64,000 nucleotides of DNA from Halomonas beimenensis (lineage in GTDB: Bacteria; Pseudomonadota; Gammaproteobacteria; Pseudomonadales; Halomonadaceae). The DNA lies in contig NZ_CP021435.1 of NCBI RefSeq assembly GCF_002549795.1, forward strand, positions 1,736,001-1,800,000, in the 5' to 3' direction. The notes beneath the pieces are model-generated. The model had not been told where the DNA came from. It saw only the letters and a list, made by a program, of their open reading frames with translations, and did no database searches. A program made the position numbers and the translations under genes. Below are positions 35,228-44,467 of this stretch, piece after piece. Position 1 is the first letter of the stretch; the number at the start of each line of letters is the position of its first letter.

Positions 35228-36505
35228 GTGAGTCAAGTCTATCGGCGCCGCCACTCTCGGTGGTACGAGAAAGTCCTTTTGAGCCTTTCTTTTCAGTTGT
35301 TCGTAGGACTACCCTTTGTCATTATGCCCGGATCACTCGAGAGATGGGGGTGGGGATTCTGGCTGAATATGAATGAAGTCCGCTACAATACTTTGGTAGC
35401 TATCATGCTTGGCTTCATAACCACTGTCTTCACTCAACGCCGACTGTTGCGTTTTCCAGGGGCGCATACTGCAGCCTATATTTTGCCGTCGGTTACAGGG
35501 GTGTTTCTCATCGCCATTTGCATGCTTTTCTTTACAAGAGAAGGCTATTCCAGGCAAGTGCTATTTGTCGGGTATATTCTGTGCTTGACATGGTGCTATG
35601 CTAGCTATTTCGTGGGGCACCGTTTCCGTAGAATGAAGCTTGCCGTCGTCCCAGTTGGGATTACGGACAAGCTTCAGGCTACTTCAATGATTGAGCTAAG
35701 AATTCTTGAAAGGCCCGACTTGGCTGGGGTCCGCTACGATGGTATTGTGGCAGATTTACGCTCGGATTCCATGACCCCTGAGTGGGAGCGTTTCTTGGCG
35801 CAGTGCACGCTAGCCTATATCCCTGTCTTTCATATCAAGCAGGTTGACGAGTCTATTACCGGACGAGTCCAGATCGATCACTTGGCCGAGAATGAGTTCG
35901 GATCGCTGTTGCCTTCATCAGTGTATTCGTTTGTCAAGCGCTGCATTGACATATTGGCCATAGTCATTACCGCTCCGATTACAGTTCCGCTGATGCTGTT
36001 GACCGCTATAGCCGTCAAACTTGACAGCCGTGGCCCTGCCTTGTTTGTTCAAGAACGTGTTGGGCAGGGGAATCGCAACTTCCGCATCTACAAGTTCAGG
36101 AGCATGGTCAAGGACTCTGAGAAAGATGGTGCGAAGCTCGCTCAAACGGGAGATATGCGGGTGACACGTGTTGGTCGGTTCATACGGAAGACACGCCTTG
36201 ATGAGTTGCCGCAGTTTTTCAATGTATTGAAAGGCGACATGAGCTTGATTGGCCCTCGCCCAGAGCAGCGTACGTTTGTGAATCAGTTCGAAAAAGAAAT
36301 TCCTTTCTACATATACCGCAACGTCGTCAAGCCCGGGATCACCGGCTGGGCCCAGGTGGTTCAGGGCTATGCCGGGAACGCCGACGACACCCGCATCAAG
36401 ATCCAGCACGACTTCTACTACATCAAGCACTTCTCGCTCTGGCTGGACCTGCTGATCGTCTTCAAGACGATCAAGACCATCCTGACGGGCTTCGGGGCCC
36501 GCTAG
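35228..36505 (+). CDS. undecaprenyl-phosphate hexose-1-phosphate transferase (WbaP/WcaJ type)
   Basis: The 425-residue product has several N-terminal membrane helices, a cytoplasmic middle domain and the C-terminal bacterial sugar transferase domain. That domain starts with a re-entrant helix (SFVKRCIDILAIVITAPI region, preceded by SSVY), then KFRSMVKDSEKDG, RKTRLDELPQFFNVLKGDMS, LIGPRPE and ITGWAQV. Such enzymes load the first sugar phosphate (glucose or galactose) on undecaprenyl phosphate. AAGGAG lies 6 bases before the GTG start, an excellent ribosome site. The 5' half is less GC-rich than the 3' half, suggesting a recombination joint near 36330. Confidence 0.92.
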   Translation: MSQVYRRRHSRWYEKVLLSLSFQLFVGLPFVIMPGSLERWGWGFWLNMNEVRYNTLVAIMLGFITTVFTQRRLLRFPGAHTAAYILPSVTGVFLIAICMLFFTREGYSRQVLFVGYILCLTWCYASYFVGHRFRRMKLAVVPVGITDKLQATSMIELRILERPDLAGVRYDGIVADLRSDSMTPEWERFLAQCTLAYIPVFHIKQVDESITGRVQIDHLAENEFGSLLPSSVYSFVKRCIDILAIVITAPITVPLMLLTAIAVKLDSRGPALFVQERVGQGNRNFRIYKFRSMVKDSEKDGAKLAQTGDMRVTRVGRFIRKTRLDELPQFFNVLKGDMSLIGPRPEQRTFVNQFEKEIPFYIYRNVVKPGITGWAQVVQGYAGNADDTRIKIQHDFYYIKHFSLWLDLLIVFKTIKTILTGFGAR

Positions 36506-36532
36506 TCGTTTACCCCACGGAAGGAAGACACG

Positions 36533-37552
36533 ATGACGATCCTGGTAACCGGGGGAGCCGGATACATCGGCTCGCACATGGCGCTCTCGCTGCTGGAGAA
36601 GGGCCACGAGGTGGTGGTGCTCGACAACTTCGCCAATGCCTCGCCGGAATCCCTGCGGCGTGTCGAGACGCTGACGGGGCGCCGCGTGACCCTGGTGGAG
36701 GGCGACATCCGCGACCGGCCCCTGCTGGATGAGCTGTTCACGGCCCACGCGGTCACCGACGTGCTGCACTTCGCCGGGCTCAAGGCCGTGGGCCAGAGCG
36801 TCGAGCAGCCCCTGCGCTACTACGACAACAACGTCGCCGGCACCCTCACGCTGTGCCAGGCCATGGAGGCGGCGGGCGTCCGCCGGCTGGTGTTCAGTTC
36901 CTCGGCCACCGTCTACGGCGACGTGGCCACCATGCCGATCCACGAGGGGGTGCCCACCGGAACGCCCACCAATCCCTATGGGCGCTCCAAGCTGATGGTC
37001 GAGGAGCTGCTGCGGGACCTGGCCCGCGCCGACGATCGGTGGTCCATCGCCCTGCTGCGCTATTTCAATCCGGTGGGAGCCCACGAGAGCGGCCTCATCG
37101 GCGAGGATCCCAACGACCTGCCCAACAATCTGGTACCCTTCATCGCCCAGGTGGCGGTGGGGCGTCGCGAGGCGCTCTCGGTGTTCGGGAATGACTATCC
37201 GACCCCGGACGGCACCGGCGTCCGCGACTACATCCATGTGATGGACCTGGTGGAAGGGCACCTGGCGGCCATGCGGGCCATCGAGCGTGCACCGGGGGTC
37301 GGCATCTGGAACCTGGGCACCGGGCGCGGCTACTCCGTGCTGGAGATGGTCAGGGCCTTCGAGGCCGCCTCCGGTCGCGAGGTCCCCTATCGCTTCGCCC
37401 CGCGGCGGGACGGCGATATTGCCGAGTGCTGGGCGGATCCGCGCAAGGCCCGGCTCGAGCTGGACTGGCAGGCCAGCCGTGACCTCGACGCCATGATGGC
37501 CGACACCTGGCGTTGGCAGTCTCGCAATCCCCGGGGCTATCGCTCGGCCTGA
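36533..37552 (+). CDS. galE: UDP-glucose 4-epimerase
   Basis: The 339-residue SDR enzyme starts with TILVTGGAGYIGSHM, has FSSSATVYGD with the active-site Ser/Thr, NPYGRSKLMVEELLRDL with the Tyr-x3-Lys pair, and RYFNPVGAHESG. These are the standard GalE residues. It interconverts UDP-glucose and UDP-galactose, providing galactose for the repeat unit. GGAAGG precedes the ATG. It is 27 bp after the initiating transferase and probably in its operon. Confidence 0.95.
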   Translation: MTILVTGGAGYIGSHMALSLLEKGHEVVVLDNFANASPESLRRVETLTGRRVTLVEGDIRDRPLLDELFTAHAVTDVLHFAGLKAVGQSVEQPLRYYDNNVAGTLTLCQAMEAAGVRRLVFSSSATVYGDVATMPIHEGVPTGTPTNPYGRSKLMVEELLRDLARADDRWSIALLRYFNPVGAHESGLIGEDPNDLPNNLVPFIAQVAVGRREALSVFGNDYPTPDGTGVRDYIHVMDLVEGHLAAMRAIERAPGVGIWNLGTGRGYSVLEMVRAFEAASGREVPYRFAPRRDGDIAECWADPRKARLELDWQASRDLDAMMADTWRWQSRNPRGYRSA

Positions 37553-37604
37553 GGGCCGCGTCCCGACGAGGCGAGGCTCACCACAAGACACATCGAACGG
37601 ATCC

Positions 37605-38882
37605 ATGGCTGCAGAACTTTCTTCCCATCCCCCCCTGGCGGAGCGCTACTCCAGCCTCGTCGCCCTGCTGTGCGGGGCCCTGGCCCTCACCGTGCCCAGC
37701 GGCTATTCCATCGGCCCCGTCCTGCTGTTGCTGGCGAGCCTCTCCCTGGTGTTCCGACGCCCGGCGGTCAGGCTCGACGGCCAGGACAGGGCCATCCTGG
37801 CGGTGCTGCTGGGCTACGCCGCCCTGCAGATCCTGTTCGCCGGCCTGCACAATGAAGGCAGCAGTGGCCTGGCGGATCCCCTGCGCTTCCTGCTCGCCGT
37901 GCCCGTGCTGATATGGCTGCTCGCGCATCCGCCCCGGCTGGGCTGGCTGTGGGCTGGCTTCGCGCTCGGGGCGATGGGGGCGGGAGCCTTCGCCGCCTGG
38001 CAGAAGTTCGCCCTGGGCCTGCCGCGGCCCGATGGCTTCAGCCATGCCATCCAGTTCGGCAACCTCAGCGTGTTGCTGGCCACCCTGTGCCTGGCGGGGC
38101 TGGGCTGGGCGAGCACCCAGGCCCGTCGCGGGGCCTGGTGCCTGGTGCTGGGCCTCGGCGCCCTGGGCGGTCTCATGGGCTCCATCCTCTCCGGGAGCCG
38201 GGGGGGCTGGGTTGCCCTGCTGCCCATGCTGGTCGTAGTGCTGGCGGCGTTCGCCCGACGGTTCTCCTGGAAGGCCTGGGGGGCGCTGATCGGGGCGGGC
38301 ATGGTGCTGGCCGCCCTGGCCTGGGCGACCCCGCAGACGGGCATCCAGAAGCGCTACGACCAGGCCGTCGCCGAGATTACCCAGTACGCCACCGGCGAGC
38401 GCATCTCCACCTCCATCGGCCGGCGATTCGACATGTGGAAGGGCGCCGTCCACCTCTTCCAGGAGAAGCCGCTGCTGGGCTGGGGAGAGTCCGCCTACCG
38501 GCCGGCCATGCAGGCCCTGGCCGAGGAGGGGCGGGTGCATCCCGATGTGGGGGCTTACGACCATGCCCACAACGAGTTCTTCGATCGTGCCGCCAAGCAG
38601 GGGACCGTGGGGCTGCTGGGCCTGCTGGCCCTGTACGGGGTGCCCCTGCTGCTCTTCGGGCGCGGCCTGTGGTCCCATGACGTCGGCCGGCGAGCCCTGG
38701 CGGCGGCGGGCTGCCTGTTGCCGGTCGGCTTCATGGGGTTCGGCCTGACCCAGAGTTTCCTGGCCCACAACAGCGGCGTGACGGTCTATGCGTTCTGGCT
38801 GGTCCTGTTGTGGAGCGCCTTTCGCCATGTCGCCCCACGTGAGGCGCCGGCTCCCCTGCGGGGCCGGGCCGTCATGGAGTGA
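37605..38882 (+). CDS. O-antigen ligase / polymerase family membrane protein
   Basis: The 425-residue product has about 11 membrane helices and a Wzy_C domain with SGSRGGWVALLPML and the periplasmic loop ending in AYDHAHNEFFDRAAKQGTVG. The His-x-His-Asn-x-Phe motif is a hallmark of WaaL-type ligases and related polymerases. It may transfer finished polymer to lipid A core or polymerise units; sequence alone does not decide. Its last 23 codons are duplicated at 42201-42269 as part of a 1471-bp repeat. It follows galE by 52 bp. Confidence 0.85.
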   Translation: MAAELSSHPPLAERYSSLVALLCGALALTVPSGYSIGPVLLLLASLSLVFRRPAVRLDGQDRAILAVLLGYAALQILFAGLHNEGSSGLADPLRFLLAVPVLIWLLAHPPRLGWLWAGFALGAMGAGAFAAWQKFALGLPRPDGFSHAIQFGNLSVLLATLCLAGLGWASTQARRGAWCLVLGLGALGGLMGSILSGSRGGWVALLPMLVVVLAAFARRFSWKAWGALIGAGMVLAALAWATPQTGIQKRYDQAVAEITQYATGERISTSIGRRFDMWKGAVHLFQEKPLLGWGESAYRPAMQALAEEGRVHPDVGAYDHAHNEFFDRAAKQGTVGLLGLLALYGVPLLLFGRGLWSHDVGRRALAAAGCLLPVGFMGFGLTQSFLAHNSGVTVYAFWLVLLWSAFRHVAPREAPAPLRGRAVME

Positions 38883-40281
38883 CGGCCGTCCTGGCCGAAT
38901 CAACCAGCCCCGATGATGACGATCTAGACGCGAGTGGGAGCTTAAGGAATGAAAATCACGATCTTCGGCACGGGCTATGTGGGCCTGGTCACCGGTACCT
39001 GCCTGGCCGACGTGGGCCATGACGTGGTCTGCATGGATGTGGATGCCGCCAAGGTGGCCCGGCTCGAGGCCGGCGAGATCCCGATCTACGAGCCCGGGCT
39101 CGAGACCCTGGTGCGTCACAACATGGAAGAAGGGCGGCTGCGCTTCACCACCGACGCCGAGGCGGCGGTGCGTTTCGGGACCCTGCAGTTCATCGCCGTT
39201 GGCACGCCCCCCGACGAGGACGGCAGCGCCGATCTCCAGTACGTGCTGGCCGTGGCCGAGACCATCGGCCGCCACATGACCGACGAGGTGGTGGTGGTCG
39301 ACAAGTCCACGGTGCCGGTGGGCACCGCCGACCGCGTGCGCGACACCATCGCGCGGGTGCTGGACGAGCGGGGCGAGTCCCTGGCGTTCGAGGTCTGCTC
39401 CAACCCCGAGTTCCTCAAGGAAGGCAACGCCATCGAGGACTTCACCCAGGGGGCGCGGATCATCGTCGGCACCGAATCCGAATGGGTGAAGGGGCTCATG
39501 CGGGAGTGCTATGGGCCCTACATCCGGCTTCAGGAAAAGCTGATGTTCATGGACGTGCGGGCTGCGGAGCTCACCAAGTACGCCGCCAACGCCATGCTGG
39601 CCACCAAGATCAGCTTCATGAACGAGATCGCCAACCTGGCCGAGCGGCTGGGGGCGGACGTGGAGCAGGTGCGCCGGGGCATCGGCTCCGATCCCCGCAT
39701 CGGCTACCACTTCATCTACCCAGGCTGCGGCTATGGCGGCTCCTGCTTCCCCAAGGACGTCCAGGCCCTGGCGCGCACCGCCGGCGACGTCGACTACTCG
39801 GCGGACCTGCTGCAGGCGGTGGAGGCGGTCAACCAGCGCCAGAAGCAGACGCTGTTCGCCAAGCTCTCCCGGGCCTTCGACGGCCAGCTGGCCGGGCGCA
39901 CCATCGCGCTCTGGGGGCTGTCCTTCAAGCCCAACACCGACGACATGCGCGACGCCCCGAGCCGCACCCTGATGGAGGCGCTGTGGGCCGCCGGCGCCCG
40001 GGTCCGGGCCTATGATCCCGAGGCGATGGACGAGTGCCGGCGGATCTACGGGGAGCGCGACGACCTCGTGCTGGTCGCCGATCGCCAGCAGGCGGTGGCG
40101 GGCGCCGACGCCCTGGTGATCTGCACGGAGTGGAAGGTGTTCCGCACCGTGGACTTCGCCTGGCTCAAGGACGAGCTGGCCATGCCGGTGATCGTCGATG
40201 GCCGTAACCTCTTCGATCCGGCCACGGTCCAGGGGCATGGGCTGATGTACTTTGCGGTGGGGCGGGGGAACTCCTTGCAGG
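38811..40281 (+). repeat. copy 1 of a 1471-bp segmental duplication (ligase tail plus ugd)
   Basis: Starting in the last codons of the ligase-like gene and ending 27 bp short of the end of ugd copy 1, this stretch is repeated at 42201-43671 with the same length and only scattered substitutions. The two copies bracket cysQ and cysC. Confidence 0.95.
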
Positions 40282-40310
40282 AGGAATTGCCCCGCCTCGC
40301 GGGCTTTTGA
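38949..40310 (+). CDS. ugd: UDP-glucose 6-dehydrogenase, copy 1
   Basis: The 453-residue protein begins [20 protein letters not shown] (dinucleotide-binding motif), carries the catalytic cysteine in [14 protein letters not shown], and ends with the C-terminal domain containing [17 protein letters not shown]. It oxidises UDP-glucose to UDP-glucuronate with two NAD+. A second copy at 42339-43679 differs at only a few residues plus the extreme C-terminus, which here ends [10 protein letters not shown]. It is the next gene after the ligase-like protein. Confidence 0.96.
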   Translation: MKITIFGTGYVGLVTGTCLADVGHDVVCMDVDAAKVARLEAGEIPIYEPGLETLVRHNMEEGRLRFTTDAEAAVRFGTLQFIAVGTPPDEDGSADLQYVLAVAETIGRHMTDEVVVVDKSTVPVGTADRVRDTIARVLDERGESLAFEVCSNPEFLKEGNAIEDFTQGARIIVGTESEWVKGLMRECYGPYIRLQEKLMFMDVRAAELTKYAANAMLATKISFMNEIANLAERLGADVEQVRRGIGSDPRIGYHFIYPGCGYGGSCFPKDVQALARTAGDVDYSADLLQAVEAVNQRQKQTLFAKLSRAFDGQLAGRTIALWGLSFKPNTDDMRDAPSRTLMEALWAAGARVRAYDPEAMDECRRIYGERDDLVLVADRQQAVAGADALVICTEWKVFRTVDFAWLKDELAMPVIVDGRNLFDPATVQGHGLMYFAVGRGNSLQEELPRLAGF

Positions 40311-40355
40311 TTCGGGAGAAGCCAGTGAATGCATGAACAACATAAGGCTTTAACT

Positions 40356-40375
40356 CCGAGGATAGCTGGCCTCGG
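40356..40375 (+). terminator. weak hairpin after ugd copy 1
   Basis: CCGAGG and CCTCGG flank an 8-base loop and are followed by GTTTCCAATTTTTC. It could be a weak terminator. It lies just beyond the end of the duplicated segment, so it is not shared with copy 2. Confidence 0.4.
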
Positions 40376-40495
40376 GTTTCCAATTTTTCGAAATTTATCG
40401 ACAGGTTTCTGGTTGGGTGCCTAAAAATTTAGGCAGTCCACAACGCCGGTCTCAGTTGGCTTTTCTCGTTTCCATCTTCTCATTATTGGCTAGGT

Positions 40496-41335
40496 GTGAA
40501 TTTGAAGGTTTTGGTAAGTGATGAGATGCGTGCTCGCTTGATCCAGGGCGTTCAAACTACGGCGTTCAAGGTGCTCGACATTTATCGGCGTGATTTCGAG
40601 GTGGAGACCAAGGCCGACGAGAGCCCGCTCACCGAGGCGGACATGGCCTCGCACCGTGCCCTTGTGGCGCTGCTCGAGGCATTGACGCCAGAGGTGCCGA
40701 TCCTCTCCGAGGAGTCCGGGGAAATTCCCTTCGAGACACGCCAGGCCTGGCATCGCTACTGGCTGATCGACCCCCTCGACGGCACCAAGGAGTTCATCAA
40801 GAAGAACGGCGAGTTCACCCTCAACGTGGCGCTGGTCGAGGACGGGGTGCCGGTGTTCGGCATCGTGCATGCCCCGGTGCTGGAAACGACCTGGTGGGGC
40901 CAGTCGGGGCAGGGGGCCTGGAAACAGGTGGGTGGCGAGGCGTCGGCCATCCGGGTGAGGCAGCTGCCGGATCCCGAGGTGTCGCCCTGGAAGATCGTGG
41001 GCAGCCGCTCCCATGGCTCCGCCGAGTTCGAAGCCTTCTGTGCCCAGCTCCCGGCCCACGAGCGCGTGTTCATGGGCAGCTCCTTGAAGCTGTGCCTGGT
41101 GGCGGAGGGCGCCGCGGACCTTTATCCGCGCCTGGCGCCCACCAGCGAGTGGGACACCGCCGCGGCCCAGGCTGTGGTGACCGCCGCCGGAGGGGAGGTA
41201 CTGAACGCCCATAGCCTCGAGCCACTGCGCTACAACCAGCAGGACAGCCTATTGAATCCCTTCTTCATCGTATGCTGTCAACGGGATGAGCGCTGGGAAA
41301 AGGCTCTGCGATATGGCTTGAATCTCCGCTTATGA
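40496..41335 (+). CDS. cysQ: 3'(2'),5'-bisphosphate nucleotidase
   Basis: The 279-residue product is an inositol-monophosphatase-fold enzyme with the metal-binding motifs LSEESGE and IDPLDGTKEF and the C-terminal WDTAAAQAVVTAAGG. This is the CysQ set. It hydrolyses PAP, the by-product of PAPS-dependent sulfate transfer and reduction. The start is a GTG at 40496 with a weak ribosome site. Together with cysC it lies inside the two ugd copies, away from any cysDN, cysH or cysI gene in this window. Confidence 0.92.
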   Translation: MNLKVLVSDEMRARLIQGVQTTAFKVLDIYRRDFEVETKADESPLTEADMASHRALVALLEALTPEVPILSEESGEIPFETRQAWHRYWLIDPLDGTKEFIKKNGEFTLNVALVEDGVPVFGIVHAPVLETTWWGQSGQGAWKQVGGEASAIRVRQLPDPEVSPWKIVGSRSHGSAEFEAFCAQLPAHERVFMGSSLKLCLVAEGAADLYPRLAPTSEWDTAAAQAVVTAAGGEVLNAHSLEPLRYNQQDSLLNPFFIVCCQRDERWEKALRYGLNLRL

Positions 41336-41505
41336 CGCATCGAGTTAGTTAGATAATCCTGCTCCATAGTCGCATGGTCGAGGCATCCAGCGCTGCGTCG
41401 TTCGATAGCGTATCGTTACATCCTCCAGTGGCGGGCCACTCGAGCACGACGAGGCCGGTAAGGGTGAGCACTCCATGCGGCGTCCTCTGCACAGGGAGCG
41501 GGATC

Positions 41506-42177
41506 ATGACAAATCGAGCGGCGCCGATTGCCCACCAGCGCGCGGAGCATCCACAGAAAGACGAACATCGCAAGCTGCCCTACGAGTTCCGCGAGCATGA
41601 CAGCAAGGCCGAGGTGGTGTGGAACCGCACGAGCGTGACCGCGGCTATGCGCGAGAAACTCAATGGGCATGCCGGCAAGTGCGTTTGGTTCACCGGGCTT
41701 TCCGGTTCCGGAAAATCGAGCCTGGCCAATGCCCTGGAGGTCGAGCTCAACCGCCAAGGCTATCACACCATGCTGTTAGACGGTGACAACATTCGCCATG
41801 GCCTGTGCAAGGACCTGGGCATGGGCGAGGCCGACCGTACCGAGAACATCCGCCGGGTAGGAGAAGTGGCCAGGCTGTTCGCCGAGGCGGGCGTTATCGT
41901 GATCACCGCCTTCATCTCGCCGTTTCGCACCGACCGTGAGACGGTCCGGCGGCTATTCGATGAAGGCGACTTCATCGAGGTCCACGTGGACACGCCGCTG
42001 GACATCTGCGAGCAGCGGGACCCCAAAGGCCTTTACCAGAAGGCACGGGAGGGCAAGATCCGGGACTTCACCGGCATCAACAGTCCCTATGAGGTTCCCA
42101 CCCGGGCCGAACTGACGCTTAACACCGCATATATGAGCCAACAGGAGGCAGTTGGTCAGTTGCTCAAGCTCGTATAG
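41506..42177 (+). CDS. cysC: adenylyl-sulfate (APS) kinase
   Basis: The 223-residue protein has the Walker [10 protein letters not shown], the DGDNIRHGL substrate motif and [10 protein letters not shown], as in CysC. It phosphorylates APS to PAPS, the universal sulfate donor. The ATG at 41506 has GGGAGC nine bases upstream and adds a roughly 50-residue N-terminal extension before the conserved kinase start; this is common in CysC proteins. It follows cysQ. No sulfotransferase is recognisable in the window. Confidence 0.93.
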   Translation: MTNRAAPIAHQRAEHPQKDEHRKLPYEFREHDSKAEVVWNRTSVTAAMREKLNGHAGKCVWFTGLSGSGKSSLANALEVELNRQGYHTMLLDGDNIRHGLCKDLGMGEADRTENIRRVGEVARLFAEAGVIVITAFISPFRTDRETVRRLFDEGDFIEVHVDTPLDICEQRDPKGLYQKAREGKIRDFTGINSPYEVPTRAELTLNTAYMSQQEAVGQLLKLV

Positions 42178-42200
42178 GGGCATGCCGACTCTCTTGGCCA

Positions 42201-42271
42201 TGGAGCGCCTTTCGCCATGTCGCCCCACGTGAGGCGCCGGCTCCCCTGGGGGGCCGGGCCGTCATGGAGTG
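42201..42271 (+). pseudogene. duplicated C-terminal tail of the O-antigen ligase-like gene
   Basis: The last 22 codons and the stop of the ligase-like protein (ending RAVME) are present without the rest of the gene. It is a by-product of the duplication and has no function of its own. Confidence 0.9.
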
Positions 42272-43671
42272 ACGGCCGTCCTGGCCGAATCAGCCACCCC
42301 CGATGATGACGATCTAGACGCGAGTTGGAGCTTAAGGAATGAAAATCACGATCTTCGGCACGGGCTATGTGGGCCTGGTCACCGGTACCTGCCTGGCCGA
42401 CGTGGGCCATGACGTCGTCTGCATGGACGTGGATGCCGACAAGGTGGCTCGGCTCGAGGCCGGCGAGATCCCGATCTACGAGCCCGGCCTCGAGACGCTG
42501 GTGCGGCACAACATGGCAGAAGGGCGGCTGCGCTTCACCACCGACGCCGAGGCGGCGGTGCGCTTCGGGACCCTGCAGTTCATCGCCGTGGGCACGCCCC
42601 CCGACGAGGACGGCAGCGCCGATCTCCAGTACGTGCTGGCCGTGGCCGAGACCATCGGCCGCCACATGACCGACGAGGTGGTGGTGGTCGACAAGTCCAC
42701 GGTGCCGGTGGGCACCGCCGACCGCGTGCGCGACACCATCGCGCGGGTGCTGGACGAGCGGGGCGAGTCCCTGGCGTTCGAGGTCTGCTCCAACCCCGAG
42801 TTCCTCAAGGAAGGCAACGCCATCGAGGACTTCACCCAGGGGGCGCGGATCATCGTCGGCACCGAATCCGAATGGGTGAAGGGGCTCATGCGGGAGTGCT
42901 ATGGGCCCTACATCCGGCTTCAGGAAAAGCTGATGTTCATGGACGTGCGGGCTGCGGAGCTCACCAAGTACGCCGCCAACGCCATGCTGGCCACCAAGAT
43001 CAGCTTCATGAACGAGATCGCCAACCTGGCCGAGCGGCTGGGGGCGGACGTGGAGCAGGTGCGCCGGGGCATCGGCTCCGACCCCCGCATCGGCTACCAC
43101 TTCATCTACCCGGGCTGCGGCTATGGGGGCTCCTGTTTCCCCAAGGACGTCCAGGCCCTGGCCCGCACCGCGGGTGACGTCGACTACCCGGCGGACCTGC
43201 TGCAGGCGGTGGAGGCGGTCAACCACCGCCAGAAGCAGACGCTGTTCGCCAAGCTCTCCCGCGCCTTCGACGGCCAGCTGGCCGGGCGCACCATCGCGGT
43301 CTGGGGGCTGTCCTTCAAGCCCAACACCGACGACATGCGCGACGCCCCGAGCCGCACCCTGATGGAGGCCCTGTGGGCCGCCGGCGCCCGGGTCCGGGCC
43401 TATGATCCCGAGGCCATGGACGAGTGCCGGCGGATCTACGGGCCGCGCGACGACCTGGCGCTGGTCGCCGATCGCCAGCAGGCGGTGGCGGGCGCCGACG
43501 CCCTGGTGATCTGCACGGAGTGGAAGGTGTTCCGCACCGTGGATTTCGCCTGGCTCAAGGACGAGCTGGCCATGCCGGTGATCGTCGATGGCCGTAACCT
43601 CTTCGACCCGGCCACGGTCCAGGGGCACGGGCTGATGTACTATGCGGTGGGGCGGGGGAACTCGCTGCAGG
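42201..43671 (+). repeat. copy 2 of the 1471-bp duplication
   Basis: It is colinear with 38811-40281. It starts with 22 sense codons and the stop of the ligase-like gene (a dead fragment, 42201-42271), continues through the short intergenic leader and covers all but the last codons of ugd copy 2. Confidence 0.95.
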
Positions 43672-43679
43672 GCGCCTAG
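42339..43679 (+). CDS. ugd: UDP-glucose 6-dehydrogenase, copy 2
   Basis: The 446-residue product is nearly the same as copy 1. It keeps the nucleotide-binding N-terminus and the catalytic [12 protein letters not shown]. Visible differences include Asp for Ala near residue 35, Ala for Glu near 61, Pro for Ser near 283, and a shorter end (NSLQGA). The TAG stop lies inside the 8-bp target duplication of the IS66 that follows. The strong hairpin at 46165-46196 was probably its terminator before the insertion. Confidence 0.95.
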   Translation: MKITIFGTGYVGLVTGTCLADVGHDVVCMDVDADKVARLEAGEIPIYEPGLETLVRHNMAEGRLRFTTDAEAAVRFGTLQFIAVGTPPDEDGSADLQYVLAVAETIGRHMTDEVVVVDKSTVPVGTADRVRDTIARVLDERGESLAFEVCSNPEFLKEGNAIEDFTQGARIIVGTESEWVKGLMRECYGPYIRLQEKLMFMDVRAAELTKYAANAMLATKISFMNEIANLAERLGADVEQVRRGIGSDPRIGYHFIYPGCGYGGSCFPKDVQALARTAGDVDYPADLLQAVEAVNHRQKQTLFAKLSRAFDGQLAGRTIAVWGLSFKPNTDDMRDAPSRTLMEALWAAGARVRAYDPEAMDECRRIYGPRDDLALVADRQQAVAGADALVICTEWKVFRTVDFAWLKDELAMPVIVDGRNLFDPATVQGHGLMYYAVGRGNSLQGA

Positions 43680-43681
43680 GC
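43674..43681 (+). repeat. left IS66 target-site duplication
   Basis: GCCTAGGC, repeated exactly at 46131-46138. It includes the ugd copy 2 stop codon. Eight-base duplications are normal for IS66. Confidence 0.92.
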
Positions 43682-43766
43682 GTAACCGGTCGCTGAACAC
43701 ACCTTCTGCGAAGGGCCTTGGCCGGTGACAGTAGGTGCCCACGTAACAATAGATGGGCACCTATTC

Positions 43767-44135
43767 ATGACATCCCCAAGCACCGAACGCGAGGTCCGTC
43801 GTCGCCGTCGCTATACCCCGTCGTTCAAGGCCAAGATCGTCGCGGCCTGCCTACAGGGCGACGCCTCGATTGCCCAGATCGCCCTGCAGCACGGGCTCAA
43901 CACCAACCTCGTCCAGACCTGGATTCGCAAGGCCAAACGCCAGAGCCAACTGCCGACCGTGCCGGAGTTCGTGCCACTTCCGGCCCCGGCAGCAACGGCT
44001 GATTCCCCTACGCCTCCCACTTCCGCCGCGGCAATCCGGATCGAGGTGCCCTCGGCGCATGGCACGATCACCGTGCGTTGGCCGGTCGCCGAGGCGGCCC
44101 AGTGCGCGCAGTGGATGAAAGGGCTGCTGGGATGA
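43767..44135 (+). CDS. tnpA: IS66 TnpA-like protein
   Basis: The 122-residue protein has a basic N-terminus and a helix-turn-helix (YTPSFKAKIVAACLQGDASI, then AQIALQHGLNTNLVQTWIRK), as in the small IS66 accessory protein TnpA. It overlaps tnpB by 4 bases. Its role in transposition is needed but not chemically defined. Confidence 0.93.
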   Translation: MTSPSTEREVRRRRRYTPSFKAKIVAACLQGDASIAQIALQHGLNTNLVQTWIRKAKRQSQLPTVPEFVPLPAPAATADSPTPPTSAAAIRIEVPSAHGTITVRWPVAEAAQCAQWMKGLLG

Positions 44136-44467
44136 TCCGTATCGACGAGATCTGGCTGGCCACCGAGCCGCTGGACATGCGCGCCGGCCCGGATACGACG
44201 CTGGCTCGGGTGGTGAAGGTGTTCGGCGCGGCTCGCCCGCACTGTGCCTATCTCTTTGCCAACCGTCGCGGCAACCGCATGAAGGTGCTGGTTCACGATG
44301 GCCTGGGCGTCTGGCTGTGCGCCCGGCGTTTGAACCAGGGCAAGTTCCACTGGGCCGGTAACTGGCACGGCGATCGCGTCGCGCTGTGTTCCGAGCAGGT
44401 GACGGCGCTGGTGCAAGGCCTGCCCTGGCAGCGTCTCGGTGCCGACGGGGTGATCTCGGTCGTGTGA
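44132..44467 (+). CDS. tnpB: IS66 Orf2 accessory protein TnpB
   Basis: The 111-residue protein matches IS66 Orf2 (PF05717). It starts MIRIDEIWLATEPLDMRAGP and contains YLFANRRGNRMKVLVHDGLG and the RLNQGKFHW motif. The stop overlaps the start of tnpC (TGATG). Confidence 0.95.
   Translation: MIRIDEIWLATEPLDMRAGPDTTLARVVKVFGAARPHCAYLFANRRGNRMKVLVHDGLGVWLCARRLNQGKFHWAGNWHGDRVALCSEQVTALVQGLPWQRLGADGVISVV

Noticed and set aside
37578..40343. Open frame of 921 codons opposite the ligase-like gene and ugd
   Set aside because: It spans two real genes on the other strand and recurs opposite ugd copy 2, as expected for a shadow frame.
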